From Dermatophagoides farinae (Eukaryota; Arthropoda; Arachnida; Sarcoptiformes; Pyroglyphidae), in contig NC_134680.1 in the NCBI RefSeq assembly GCF_024713945.1, positions 67,001 to 131,000 on the forward strand: a stretch of 64,000 nt of DNA, written 5' to 3'. The notes below the pieces were generated by a model. That model ran no database searches. It was given only the letters and a program-made list of their open reading frames with translations, and had not been told where the DNA came from. The position numbers and the translations under genes are program-made. Positions 1-11,207 of the stretch are shown in pieces; positions within the stretch are counted from its first letter, which is position 1; the number at the start of each line of letters is the position of its first letter.

Positions 1-576
1 TTTTTGTTCATATTTGTCCACAATTTGATCATTACATTCGTTGGCAAGATCCACGGTGATTTTCGTGCCATTCTTGAATCGAATAACGTGTGTTTTTAAT
101 TGCTGTAAACAATGTTCAGTTCTGGCTGTGACCTTCGATAATGGCCATATGAATCGATGTTTATTCGGTACCGGAATCGGATCATGATGATCACAATATC
201 TGACCCATTCAATTTGACGGCATAATGTTTGCTGTATTTGTTGATATCGAAGCTTTGCATACCAAATAACTTGTAATGCTAATGATGGTGAACACCAACG
301 TCGGGCATTCAATTGATAGCATTGTAATTGTTCCCAAATGATGCAACATGTTTGCCATAATGTTGATATCCATGTATGACGGCCAAATGGACTGAAATCA
401 CCGGCTGCATGCTGTTGACATTGCTGGATCAGATCCAATTGTCCATTAAAACATTTTAGAACCAAATCATTTGGCTGTTCTATCGATGCTGGTAATGATG
501 ATGCCTTGATAATGATCATCATCATCATCATGATTATGCATGTGAAACATGAAGAAATTATTCGCTTCGATTGCAT
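1..576 (-). CDS. Secreted Cys-rich protein, CC-x2-W family member 1 (C-terminus outside window)
   Basis: An uninterrupted minus-strand frame of 192 codons runs from the ATG at 576 to the window edge, so the C-terminus is missing. The N-terminus looks like a signal peptide: basic start MQSKR, then a hydrophobic stretch (about residues 7-23) whose core is five Met codons from a CAT/ATG microsatellite, ending near KASS. The mature part has Cys at 42, 53, 77, 78, 86, 95, 119 and 128, giving C-x10-C-x23-CC-x2-W-x4-C-x8-C-x23-C-x8-C, then further Cys at 156 and 181. The CC-x2-W-x4-C-x8-C-x23-C core matches the protein at 11208-12476 exactly in spacing and the one at 6017-9902 in part, so I group the three as paralogues. 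Unlike those two, no membrane segment follows the last core Cys within the window. I do not recognise the family; an extracellular role is inferred from signal peptide and cysteines only. Confidence 0.75.
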   Translation of the reverse strand, partial: MQSKRIISSCFTCIIMMMMMIIIKASSLPASIEQPNDLVLKCFNGQLDLIQQCQQHAAGDFSPFGRHTWISTLWQTCCIIWEQLQCYQLNARRWCSPSLALQVIWYAKLRYQQIQQTLCRQIEWVRYCDHHDPIPVPNKHRFIWPLSKVTARTEHCLQQLKTHVIRFKNGTKITVDLANECNDQIVDKYEQK

Positions 577-1864
577 ATTTCGAATGTTTTGATTAGTTTC
601 TCAGATCAACAAATAGTTTGATTTATCACCATGTATCATCATTGGCTTTTGATCAAATCAATTGTTTGCTCCACTATGCAATAAAGCAATAACACCCCCC
701 ATTTCCAAGTAACAGATTCGTTATCATTTTGACTTTGTTTTTTAAATAAAATTTTAACTTATCCATTCGAAAACACAGGTCCACAAGACAGCCGACATAA
801 TGCAGAACAAATCAATCAATCAATCAATAAATGAAAAGCATCAGACTAATAAACAAACAGATCAATCATTCAACAATCAGATTTGTGTCTTTTTTCAACA
901 ATTTTCCGAAGAAAAGTCGGATAACTGTGCATAATGAAAATTGTGAATTTGTCCAGATTTTCATTCATTTCCGATTTGACACCTTAAATAATACGATACG
1001 ACTTGGTTGTTTATTTTGACACTATCCGAATGAATGATAAAGTTTCATATCACTCGAGAACGAATCAAGATGGGTTCAGTGTAACAACAGAGTGATAACT
1101 TGATTCGAAGGACAAACCGCCAGACGTATTCGATATGATGATGGTGATATTAATTTGATTAATGCAACCACACATACACTAATCATCATTGAATTGAATC
1201 TCTTTTTTCAGTACATTTCTATGAAGAAGAACCCTTTCATCATCCATTGATCGCATGATGGATTAATATATCAGTATATCAGTATATCGATGATCAAATG
1301 AATGAATCACAAAACGATAACGAAAACAACATCATTATCATTCTTTCATTCATTCATTGAATTGTTTTTCACAAAAACGAAAACAGATCAAACATTGTGT
1401 TACATGTGTCATTTCAGTGAGATAATAATCTACCATCGAAACATGCAAGCAATTCGAACATTCCAACACATACACACACACATACGCAGATATGGAAATC
1501 AAATTTCAAAAAATGGAAATCTGAAAACCATGATCAAATAACGGACGTGACCATCATCGCGTCCCACTCTTGAATCCTTACCACATACCATACTCACTGT
1601 TGTAATTGACGACAAATTTATCAACACAGAGGTCTCCGCCCTGTTGTTGTCGTTGTTGTCGTATCTACATATCTGTATATCCGATTTCAGATTACGAATC
1701 GGGTTGCTTCATTCTCAGTCTCTATAAATATCGACGCATTTTCCAGTTTGTGCTTCATACGGTAACCATTCACCGAATAATAAATAACAGTCTTCTCGTG
1801 CCCACCATAAATTTTTCGACTTTGATTTTTGATTTGCTTTCATCCGAAACAACAAACGACAACA
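577..1864. other. Divergent intergenic region with FABP promoter
   Basis: About 1.3 kb separates the start codons of the minus-strand Cys-rich gene and the plus-strand FABP gene. Only AT-rich sequence with short ATC/GAT runs and a tandem ATATCAGT-type repeat near 1265-1290 is visible. Short open frames here have no conserved character. The promoter-like element at 1722 is listed separately. Confidence 0.6.
1722..1729 (+). promoter_or_regulatory. TATA box of the FABP gene
   Basis: The motif CTATAAAT lies about 140 bp upstream of the FABP start codon, a normal distance for a TATA box with a roughly 110-base 5' UTR. It is the clearest TATA-like element in the spacer. Inference from motif and position only. 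Confidence 0.5.
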
Positions 1865-2325
1865 ATGGCCATCGAAGGAAAATATCAAATGGAATCTTCG
1901 GAACATTTCGAAGAATTTGTCAAAGAAATGGGTAAGTACAAGTAGTGATTTGTCGGATGTGGCTTCAAATTTGGTTAATGTGTTTGTGTTTAGGCCTTGA
2001 CGTCGACATGACCAACGTTGATCTCTCGAAAACTTCGACCATGGAAATCTGCAAAGATGGTGACGTGTATCACATCAAAAGCGAAACGGCCGGCATTGCT
2101 CATGAGATCAAATTCAAAGTGGGCGAAGAATTCGAAGACGACATGAATGGACATAAATTCAAGAATGTCGTCACCATGGAATGTGATAACAAAATGGTGC
2201 AGAAGAAAACATCGGCCGATGGTGGCAAAGTGGTGAATGTTGTGAGAGAATTCACTGATGCCGGTTGTACAGTGAAATCCACCTACAACACTGTCACTTG
2301 GACTCGTGTCTATAAACGCATGTAG
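1865..2325 (+). CDS. Cytosolic fatty-acid-binding protein (FABP, mite group-13 type)
   Basis: Two exons, 1865-1931 and 1994-2325, joined across a 62-bp GT-AG intron (phase 1), give 132 residues, the usual FABP length. The start MAIEGKYQMESSEHFEEF is the classical FABP N-terminus, and the helix-turn-helix follows across the splice. Lipid-carboxylate ligands of the family are in place: Arg107 (VVREF) and the R-x-Y pair Arg127/Tyr129 in TRVYKRM. Members bind long-chain fatty acids inside the beta-barrel and carry them in the cytosol; in dust mites this family is allergen group 13. The middle of the protein carries extra Asp and Thr in the helical lid region and is clearly diverged, so it may be a paralogue rather than the canonical group-13 protein. 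A TATA box lies upstream and AATAAA at 2431 downstream. Confidence 0.93.
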
Positions 2326-2390
2326 ATCATGATGATGGCACATTAATCGAGCCATCATTGGCTTATTATTTGATTTGGGATTTTAAGATT

Positions 2391-2395
<5 letters not shown>

Positions 2396-2423
<28 letters not shown>
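2396..2423. repeat. (CT)n microsatellite
   Basis: Fourteen uninterrupted CT units lie in the FABP 3' UTR just before the polyadenylation signal. Seen directly. Confidence 0.95.
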
Positions 2424-2427
<4 letters not shown>

Positions 2428-2430
2428 GAG

Positions 2431-2436
2431 AATAAA
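2431..2436 (+). terminator. Polyadenylation signal of the FABP gene
   Basis: AATAAA lies 106 bases after the FABP stop codon, directly after the CT microsatellite. First canonical signal downstream. Confidence 0.6.
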
Positions 2437-5400
2437 ATTTTTCGTTCGAATTTCAAAAATTCAATTGCATTCGCCACCGTCAGATGGCGAATTTGATTTT
2501 TACTTTATTTTTTTCGGCAAACGAAATTATTTATTAATTGAAAAAACTAGTAGATTTAAATTGTATAACAAAACAATGAATAATATCATGATGAACAATG
2601 GATGTGTGGAAATTGACACAGCAATGTGAATTTAACACCATAATGCACATATCCGAATTGTCATCCCATGATCAAACATTGAACATCAAACAATAATCAA
2701 TCAAAAGATGTAGGTATGGCGATTGCCATTCATTCTCAGTGTTGGGTTTGGCCATCAATCTATCTCTGTCTCGATGTTCTGGAACATTCACTCGATGCAA
2801 ACAACAACATCAACAACAACATCATCAACAACAAAAACAATGCCATTTCCAATTGTTGTTTGCGTGTTCATTGTTAATTAACGAGTTGGCATCTGAGATG
2901 AATAAATAATTTCTTCGCCATTTCATTGTCAGGGTACAATCGAATCCACTTTCGTCATCACCATACTAATGATGATCATTCATTCATTCATTCATGATGG
3001 TGGTGGTGGTGGTGGTTCATAACAAAACAAAAACCGAAATGGAAATTGTTCACGTAATCCAGCAATCAATAAAGTAATCAACAGGTCTATGTTTATGTGA
3101 AAAAGGGAAATTTAGAAAGTTGTGAAAATCACACAAGACCAACACACCCTGATAATAATAATGATTGGTAATCATTCTCAACCACAACGATTACAATCGA
3201 TCCATGTTGATTGTGTTTTAACCCTTAAATCAAATATACCCATTCAGCACTGGTTAAAACATTTTGCTTTGGGCTCTTTCGGTTTGTTTGGTCAACGCAC
3301 TGATCATCACATCAATCAGGCAAAATTCACATCAAGTTTTTTTTGGGAAAAAAATGTAGAAAACCAACAATAATTATCGAGCTGGTGACGACATTTCATT
3401 TCATTCATTACCAACAACAAGTTGAATCAAAATTAATCACACACACACACAATTAACGTTGATGATGATGATAATAATGAATGATAATTTGCCAGTTTGA
3501 TTCCAGCCATCCAAGGTCGGATGTATTCAATGTGTGTGTGTGTTCGGAATTGTGAAAGTAAAATATTTTTCCCTTTCTTCTCTACGATTCTTTAGTTTAT
3601 GACATATTGACTAATTATATTGAGTAATTATCGAGTGATTGATTGATTGACCGATGCAGTCCACGTTTGTTGCATGATATGCAAATATGAATGATCCACC
3701 TGCCCAAATTGTGACACATGACGATGAATCATATCCATACGGTAACAGAGAAGAAAACTTGATCCTAGAAAATGAAACAAGTTTAGATTGGCGAATATTT
3801 AGTGATAATGATGACGACTGGCCTTTCACAATATCCATCGACATTGGCCCATTCCAGTTTGGATAATTAATTCATTGCTCATTCATTTAGAGGCTTCTGT
3901 TGTTACACTTACCAATCAATATGTCTCACTAACAACAAGCTCATTCCGAACATGAATGCAGTAAATCAAATGGCAAATCATCATATAGTTAATAGTTAAT
4001 GTATCCAATGGATAATTTCGTTTCCAAATTAGCTTTTTTATGGCACACAAATATAAACTGAATAGACTGAATCCATCAAATATGTGTTTATTACAGCCCA
4101 ATATCGACTAATACAATAGTCGTCGATTAATGTCAATGCAAACATCATCATCATCATTTCCACCATGATTGTTGACTATGATGATGACAAGCAATAAACA
4201 ACATGTGTCATTAAAGATGAATTCAGATGACAATCATTCAATCAAATCAGAAATCAGAAAAAATCAGCAGTTTTTTATTATCATCACCACTCAAGTCAAC
4301 AAGGTTATCTAAAAAATGGCAATACCGATTCAGTCGGTTGGATCATTCAAGTGAAAAAGGCGGAAAAGGAATGCTCAGCAAGGATCATGCGTCGTAATTT
4401 TTCCAAAAATCCGAACCAATTTTTTTCTCCCAAAGAAAACGATTGATTAATTAAACCTGCGGGGTGAAACAAAAACAAAAAAAAAAACAGAAATAATAGA
4501 CTCGTCCAACATTTCTTATCTTTGTCTTGATATTTTTTCAATATTTATCACCACTGGCCATCTTCAAACTTGATTTATGATAGCCACCACCGCACAACAA
4601 CAATCGTTCAATCCATCAATGGATTTAAATATACAGTGGTTGGGTCAAAGTTTATGGATGGGCGTTCTCATTTTTGGTAGCAGTACCTGACCTTGATGGT
4701 GGTGGTGGTAGGCAGTGTACTGTCAATATAGCAACAACAATAGCAGTAACTCAGATAAAGAATTGTTTTGCCTCGCAAAAAACCGTTGTTTCATTATCCT
4801 CTGTTGAATGGCAGGCCCTGTCAAAAAAATTCTTGGGCAACCTGCAGGTGATAGCCATAGATTGTAAATGTCTACAAGTGGTAGAACATTCGACAATTTT
4901 CTAATCCATAACACACTCGGTTTTCGACGAAAAAAATTCAATTTAAATTGAGAGCTCCCACGCAAAAGTGTGTGTAGTGTTGTGCATGTGCTTGCTGCTG
5001 TTGCTGTTTTGGTGCAAGTGTCTCAAAGTCGAGATCAACAAAATTAAAAAAATCAAATAAAAAACGAAACAAATCAAACATACTTTCTCTCCTCACATTT
5101 TTAGCCTTCGAGATCAGGCGACTACCATCCATTTATCCATTTATTAATTCATCCATCCGACTATCAATTTTTTTTTCTTTATAGCTGCGCCTGTTTTTTC
5201 TCTTTCTTCTTCTTCTACTTCACAAACAACAACAACAACAACAACACATAAATGCAATTTGGTCATCATCATGAACAGAACGCATTTCACATATATTGAA
5301 TTGTTGATCCTTTTTCTTTCTATTTTTCGTTTCGTTTCGTTCGTTCGTTAGTAGTGCTGCACAGCCTAAATAAAATAAAAAAATTTCGATCGCTGCTGAT

Positions 5401-6016
5401 CTGATCTGTTGATCTGTCTGAAATGTTTGAAAAAATGTTTTAATCACACTCAACTTGTGTTCAGTCATCATCAATCCAAATATCTCGAATCGTTCGTTTG
5501 GTCGGTAGTAGTCTGCTTTTCATTTGGAAATTGTTGCCAGTTCGAATTTCCATCACCATTATCATCATTAACAACCACCATCATCATCATTGTTATTATA
5601 ATCAAACAACAATCGGTCGTATCCAGACCGCCAAACTGATTTTTTTGTTTTGTTTTGTTTTATTTCCCCAACGCCACGCCAACTCTTTTTTGACAATCTC
5701 TCTGTGATCGTTGTAGTTGTAGTTGTATATAACGGTGGTGACTCTTTTTTTTCTCGGCTTTAATTTTGAATTTATTCATCGGTTGATGATTTTCTTCTGG
5801 AGACACGGTGACAAAATTCTTTTCTGTGAATATCGAAAATCGTCAAATTCAAAAAAACACTTGTCACTTGAATAATAAAGAAAAGAGATAGTAAATAAAA
5901 AAAGTAAAGTGAGAAAACATTGCCATTCGAATTTCTCATGTCCCACCAATATATAAAGTGACAATCGAATGGAATTATCGATTTGAACGACTGCTGCTAA
6001 TGCTGCTGCATCCATA
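2437..6016. other. Gene-free spacer of 3.6 kb
   Basis: No convincing gene is visible between the FABP 3' end and the next Cys-rich gene. The stretch holds GGT, CA and ATC/GAT microsatellites and AT-rich filler. The only faintly protein-like segment is the minus strand at about 3615-3790, a short frame preceded by a splice-acceptor-like TTTCTAG. It resembles no family I know, and I do not call it. Confidence 0.5.
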
Positions 6017-9000
6017 ATGTGTGCAAATATCGGAATGAAATTTTCATTAAATTATTTTTGGCCACTGTGTTTGTGTTGGCTATTGATGAATCAATCATTT
6101 TCATACGCCACATGCCATCATCATGATGATAATCAATCATCGATACATTTCACTAGTCTCAATTCAAGTTCACAACATAATCAACGATCACAACGATCGG
6201 TACCAGAATTCGAGGCCACATTGAATGCGATGAAATGTGCTCTACGAATCGTTGGACTTCAAGTTTCAGGTATGTCTTTTTCGTTAGTTGATGCAATATT
6301 AACAAATTTAACAAATCCAACCATGTAAATTTTCAACATTTTGTTTTATCAAGCCATAGATCATTATGCTAGAAAGAAACAGTTTCATTGACCTCTCTCT
6401 CTATATATCTCAACACATTCAAAATCTGATCATAATCATTACTGATGGCCGGGTTATGAATTTTGTTTTTTGAATTTCAAATTCAATTTTTTTTTCATTC
6501 ATTTGAATTTCGATTTCAGCATTTCTACACACACATGTGTCATGTGTCTGATCAATGAACCCTTCAAAATCACTTGTTGGATGTGAATTTTCCTTTAAAA
6601 TTCAAGTGTTTTTTTATTTCATATAAGGGCAACATATTGAAATGTCAGTCTGAAGTCGATGATCGGATGCGGAACCACACAATTGATGATCACCAATTAG
6701 GATGTGCTAAACAAACAATTGACAAACAGACCATCCACAGACAAGTTCATCAATGATGATGATAATTGAAGGCAAGTGACAATCATTTGATTGTCTCAAC
6801 ACTTGATTTTTTCTTCAATTTGACCAAATCGTTTATTGACCATGGTGATGATTGCGTTCTATCACGCAAACCTATCTATCATATTTTGATTGTCATAGAT
6901 TTGTCTATAAATTGGCTATTTCCTCTCTCTTTCTCTTCACATCCAAATTTGGACATTTACAGCAAACAAATGTGCCATCAGAAACTATTTGTATCAACAC
7001 AAGCCATATAGATTGGATAATTATCTGGCATAGTTTGTTTCTTTTTCTTTTTCTTTTTTTTGAGAAATTCAGATCATATCCAAATCTATGTGGTTTCTGT
7101 GTCATAATGTGTTTTATTTTCCCTGTTGTTGATGATGTTAAATGATGATGATTGGATCGAATGGATCATTTGATGTTTAAATTAGTCACATATTTAAACG
7201 ATGACATTTTCTCTACATATACAGGAAAATGGTGAACTTTTGGAGAAAAAATGCAAATCAATCCATGTGTGTTTCAATGTTTCAATGTTTCAGTGTTTCA
7301 ATGTACTTTATTTTCCTTGATGAATGAAATATGAAATGGCAATTTGATTATTGATCATAATTAATATTCATCTGGCTCTTTTTTTATCGACCATTAATGA
7401 TCGCCTGATGATCGTTGCAATAATTGAAATTTCGTTATTTTAGTCAATTAATCGAGGGAAATTGTGTGTGTGTAAACGGTGAATTAATCAACGAGATTTA
7501 CATTTTTTTTCTGTAATTAATAACCAAGGTTTTGAACAAATTAATTTCGTTCTCACTCCAATTTCTTATGGCTGAACAACATTCTAATCCATTCTATTTG
7601 AATCAATGCGGATATAGTATTTATTTATTTGATCATCAGTCAAATTTGTATTGCCTTTTGGCATATTTCATCATCGTATCGATTGTGGCATAAACAAAGC
7701 AACAGGATGTCCATTATCATTGGCAGTAATAATTGGTGGTTTTTTTCAGAATTGATATTACCACACTGGTGAATATATTATTATATTCTATTACTATGGT
7801 AGTAATATATCAATTTTGTCTACCAACATTGCAACCTGTCAAGCAAACTATTTAGTGGTGAATGAAAACAAAACACGAAAACACCAAGTATGCTTCGATT
7901 CCATATATTGATGACATGTGATGGAATGGAAAATTATAAATTCCACATACCACTTGCTGTCAATTAATTAACGTGTTGCTACGTGTTGCTAACGATAACT
8001 ATGCCAGTACACCAAATTCAAGGTTATCATTGATCTTGATTTGGAATTTTAATTTTTTCAACCATTTTCTCTGAATAACCATAATGATAAAACACATCAT
8101 TGGTGATGATATGAAGAATTCAATTTTCGTTAGAACCAATAATAATCACACACACACACACACACTGGACAGTTTTATTGATTATTATTCGATAACAAAC
8201 ATCTATTAAATTGATGGTTTTGTTTTTCAAGTGAATGTGCAATAGTTGCGTGAACAAAAAACAAAACAACAACAACAACAGATTTCGATCCATAATCGTG
8301 ATGATCATCTTCTAGTGGCATCCAGTAGCTAGGAGAGAGAGAGAGAGAGAGAGAGAGCTATATTAATATTAATATTAAAATAACAATAATGATGATGGCC
8401 AATGGCCACGTGATAATGATGATGCACCTGCAATGTTGCAAATCGTTTCATCACTCATCACAACAATACCAATTCATTGTCAAGGATTTTCTTTTTCTTG
8501 GATTCATTCATTTATGCAAATTCTTTTGTCTTGCCTGGCGGATGCTTGGCGCTGTGTTGTAATTATATGTTGATCATTCTCTAGTTATATGATGTCCTCC
8601 TTCGATCATGTTGATGATGACAATTGGATTTTGATGATCCAAAATAAAAGTAATTTTTTCGCTTTCTATTAGGATATTTTGTTGAAAATGAATTGGTGTG
8701 AATTAGCTAAATTGACGGCATCGAATTTTTTTTGAAAAAAAATTTGTTTCGATTGCATTTTGATTTGATTTGTGTGTGTATGATTGCATTGACCCTGTTT
8801 TTGTCAATTTTTTGTAATTGGGCAAAAAGTTATTTTCTCTGACACAAAATTGATGGACAGAAACAACGTGCTGCCAATGGAAATGTGTGAAGAACCAAAT
8901 TATCATTTTATGATTCTGTTGTGGATTTTTTCTGTCTTGTTTGGTGGTTGTTTGTTTGAATAGAAATTAGCTCCTGGTTTCTCCGATTTCTCTGATTTCT

Positions 9001-9902
9001 CCGACAATAAAAATATGATGACCAAATGCTAATAAATAAAAATCAAACAGGTTTTCGATGAGCATGCAATAAGTGTAAGAATTTCGTATCCATGTTGATG
9101 ACCAGAAAAAAACAATCAAATTGAAATGGCTGTTAAATAGCTAGAGAAAAGCAAACTGAAACTGACCTTTTTTCAATTAATTCAGCATTATGATTATGAT
9201 TTTTTCATTTTAATTAATTTTTTTCTTTGTTTCCAATCGAATGTAGAACACCATAACAACATGTTCATGTGTTGCGGCTTATGGAAAATGAAAACATTCA
9301 TGAAGGACACGGCTGATCGTGTGTGTGAAAATGCCCATGAATCGAAACGTGTATTCGATGATTTCATGACCGACGAGCTTATCTATGGCAAATTCACACA
9401 TTCCATTCTAGGTGATGATACATTGGATTGTAAAAAATATCCGGAAGGATCACCTGCCTGTGAACGTTTGTTTGCCTTCATAACATTCATCGTGGTCATG
9501 ATCATTCTGTTGATATTGCTGTTGGTTATGGGTTGTTGTATGGCCACCGTTTGTTGGCATCGATCACGTCGTCAATATCAACAATTATTACGGCTCAAAT
9601 TAACCAATCTGGATTCAGACGAAAAGAATGTCTTTCTGCAGGACCATTATGATGCAATAGAGAAAGCACATTCGACGAAGCGAAGAAACTGGACCAATAA
9701 TCTCAAGGTATTGATTCCAGGTCGACGACTAGAAATGAAACAACGTCCCATTGATCGACTCAATCAATCACAAGTGGATTCATCCGGGAAATCTAGTCCC
9801 GATTCGGCTGTACCACCATCAACAAATTCAACGACAACATCGCGTAACACATCCACCTTGACGTTGAATGAAAATCATCACCAAGAGAAACCTAAACAAT
9901 GA
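6017..9902 (+). CDS. Single-pass membrane protein, CC-x2-W family member 2 (two exons)
   Basis: Exons 6017-6269 and 9247-9902 join in phase 1 across a 2977-bp intron (CAG/GTATGT donor, TGTAG acceptor), giving 302 residues. Residues 7-29 form a signal peptide (MKFSLNYFWPLCLCWLLM core; Met1 or Met7 could be the start). The ectodomain has Cys 33 and 74, then the family core CC-x2-W-x4-F-x8-C at 93-109, then C-x34-C-x9-C. The position that is Cys in both paralogues (four residues after Trp) is Phe here. A strong transmembrane helix begins at about residue 159, right after the last ectodomain Cys, and is followed by a Cys/Arg-rich stop-transfer segment and a roughly 115-residue Ser/Thr/Asn-rich cytoplasmic tail. 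This predicts type I topology. Function unknown. An additional small exon inside the long intron cannot be excluded. AATAAA lies at 10220. Confidence 0.78.
7271..7304. repeat. Short tandem repeat of a 9-mer (GTTTCAAT-type)
   Basis: About four copies of GTTTCAATG-like units in a row, one with an A-to-G change, inside the intron. Seen directly. Confidence 0.8.
8147..8165. repeat. (CA)n microsatellite
   Basis: Uninterrupted CA run inside the long intron. Seen directly. Confidence 0.9.
8332..8357. repeat. (GA)n microsatellite
   Basis: Uninterrupted GA run inside the long intron. Seen directly. Confidence 0.9.
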
Positions 9903-10219
9903 TGGTCACATTCCATTCAACCATTTGCTCAACACCTTTAGTGAGAGCTCTAATTTATCATTCTCTCTCTCTCATTCTCATTTATTTGTACTTTTTTCGT
10001 GGATCTCGAATTTCTCATCATCAAATCAATCAATCAATTATCGATACAACAACACACACACACACACACATAATATCCATAACTAGAAGTGCCAAATATC
10101 ACCCATTTACACACTCACGCACACAAACACACAATGTGATTCTTTGTATTGACCTTTGTAAATCAAATTGTGGTATATAATAATCTGTATTTGGATATAA
10201 TCGTCATCATAACATAACA

Positions 10220-10225
10220 AATAAA
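10220..10225 (+). terminator. Polyadenylation signal, CC-x2-W member 2
   Basis: AATAAA, overlapping a second copy, about 320 bases after the stop codon at 9902. Confidence 0.5.
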
Positions 10226-10854
10226 TAAATAGTAAAGCTTTTTTTTGTTTCGTATAAAAAAATCTCCCAAAAATCGTCTTTCCATTGTTGTCAACACAAC
10301 AATGGTCGTTGTTTGACCTCATGGGATTTGATTGTTCGAATGTTGTTCTCCGTTTGTCAAACACAGATTCGTTTTTGATCGATATTCGATTGATTCAAGG
10401 TTTAGTTTTGAAATGGGCACCACTTATTAACTTGATTATGACAAGTCAAGAATATTGCACGACCAAAGATTAGAAATTGAACACTACTACCATACATACA
10501 AACGAATGAATCAAATCAAATCAATTGATTGCATTTCAAATCGCACAGCGATGAATGATTGTATGACATTTTCACTTTCACTATTATCATCATCCAATCA
10601 TTCAATTGTATCGTCGTTTCCAAGCAAAGAATGGCAACACTTTTAGTTGATGTGCCGGCAATCCATAATCATTATTCATGATGTGAATGAATAAATGTTC
10701 TATTCGATGATCATCATCATTATATTATAATTGGGTTATTATTATTATACATACAAAACATGCAACATTTCCCCATTTCTCGAATTGGTTCATTTCACAT
10801 CCATTCACAATTGGCAATCAAAATGAAATTTACTCGTTGTCAATGTTTTTGTAG

Positions 10855-10878
10855 CATCATCATCATCATCATCATCAT
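10855..10878. repeat. (CAT)8 microsatellite
   Basis: Eight uninterrupted CAT units. Seen directly; typical of the whole window. Confidence 0.95.
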
Positions 10879-11207
10879 AGACAGTTTTGTTCCAATTCGA
10901 ACAATTCAACAAACAAGCCAATAATAAAACAATATGTCAATGTGATTGGTGCACACCTGGTTAAACGATTGATGACGATAAAGAGAAATCGAATGCACAC
11001 TCTTAATGAATTCGGGTTTTCAATTGTTCAGCCTGTGAGTGCGTGTGTCTGTGATCATAATAGGAAAAATGATTTCTGCTGCTGCTGCCTGTATAGACAC
11101 GACTGGTGATGCGGTGTGGCAATCATTTGGAACTTTCGATTCGACGATGACATCATTACATCTGCATCTGGTATAGTTTCACCTTTTCAACCCTTTTTCG
11201 TATCAGA

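Larger units (their letters stand above)
6270..9246 (+). other. Long intron of CC-x2-W member 2
   Basis: A 2977-bp GT-AG intron, long for this locus, where most introns are under 90 bp. It contains CA and GA microsatellites and a short tandem repeat, but no coding segment I can support. Confidence 0.65.
9903..11207. other. Spacer between CC-x2-W members 2 and 3
   Basis: Holds the 3' UTR of the upstream gene (AATAAA at 10220-10225), CA repeats near 10050 and eight CAT units at 10855-10878. No further gene is visible. Confidence 0.6.

Noticed and set aside
3611-3844. Short minus-strand segment with LLPYGYDSSSCVTIW-like sequence and a nearby acceptor
   Set aside because: Slightly protein-like but no partner exon or family found; could be a relic.
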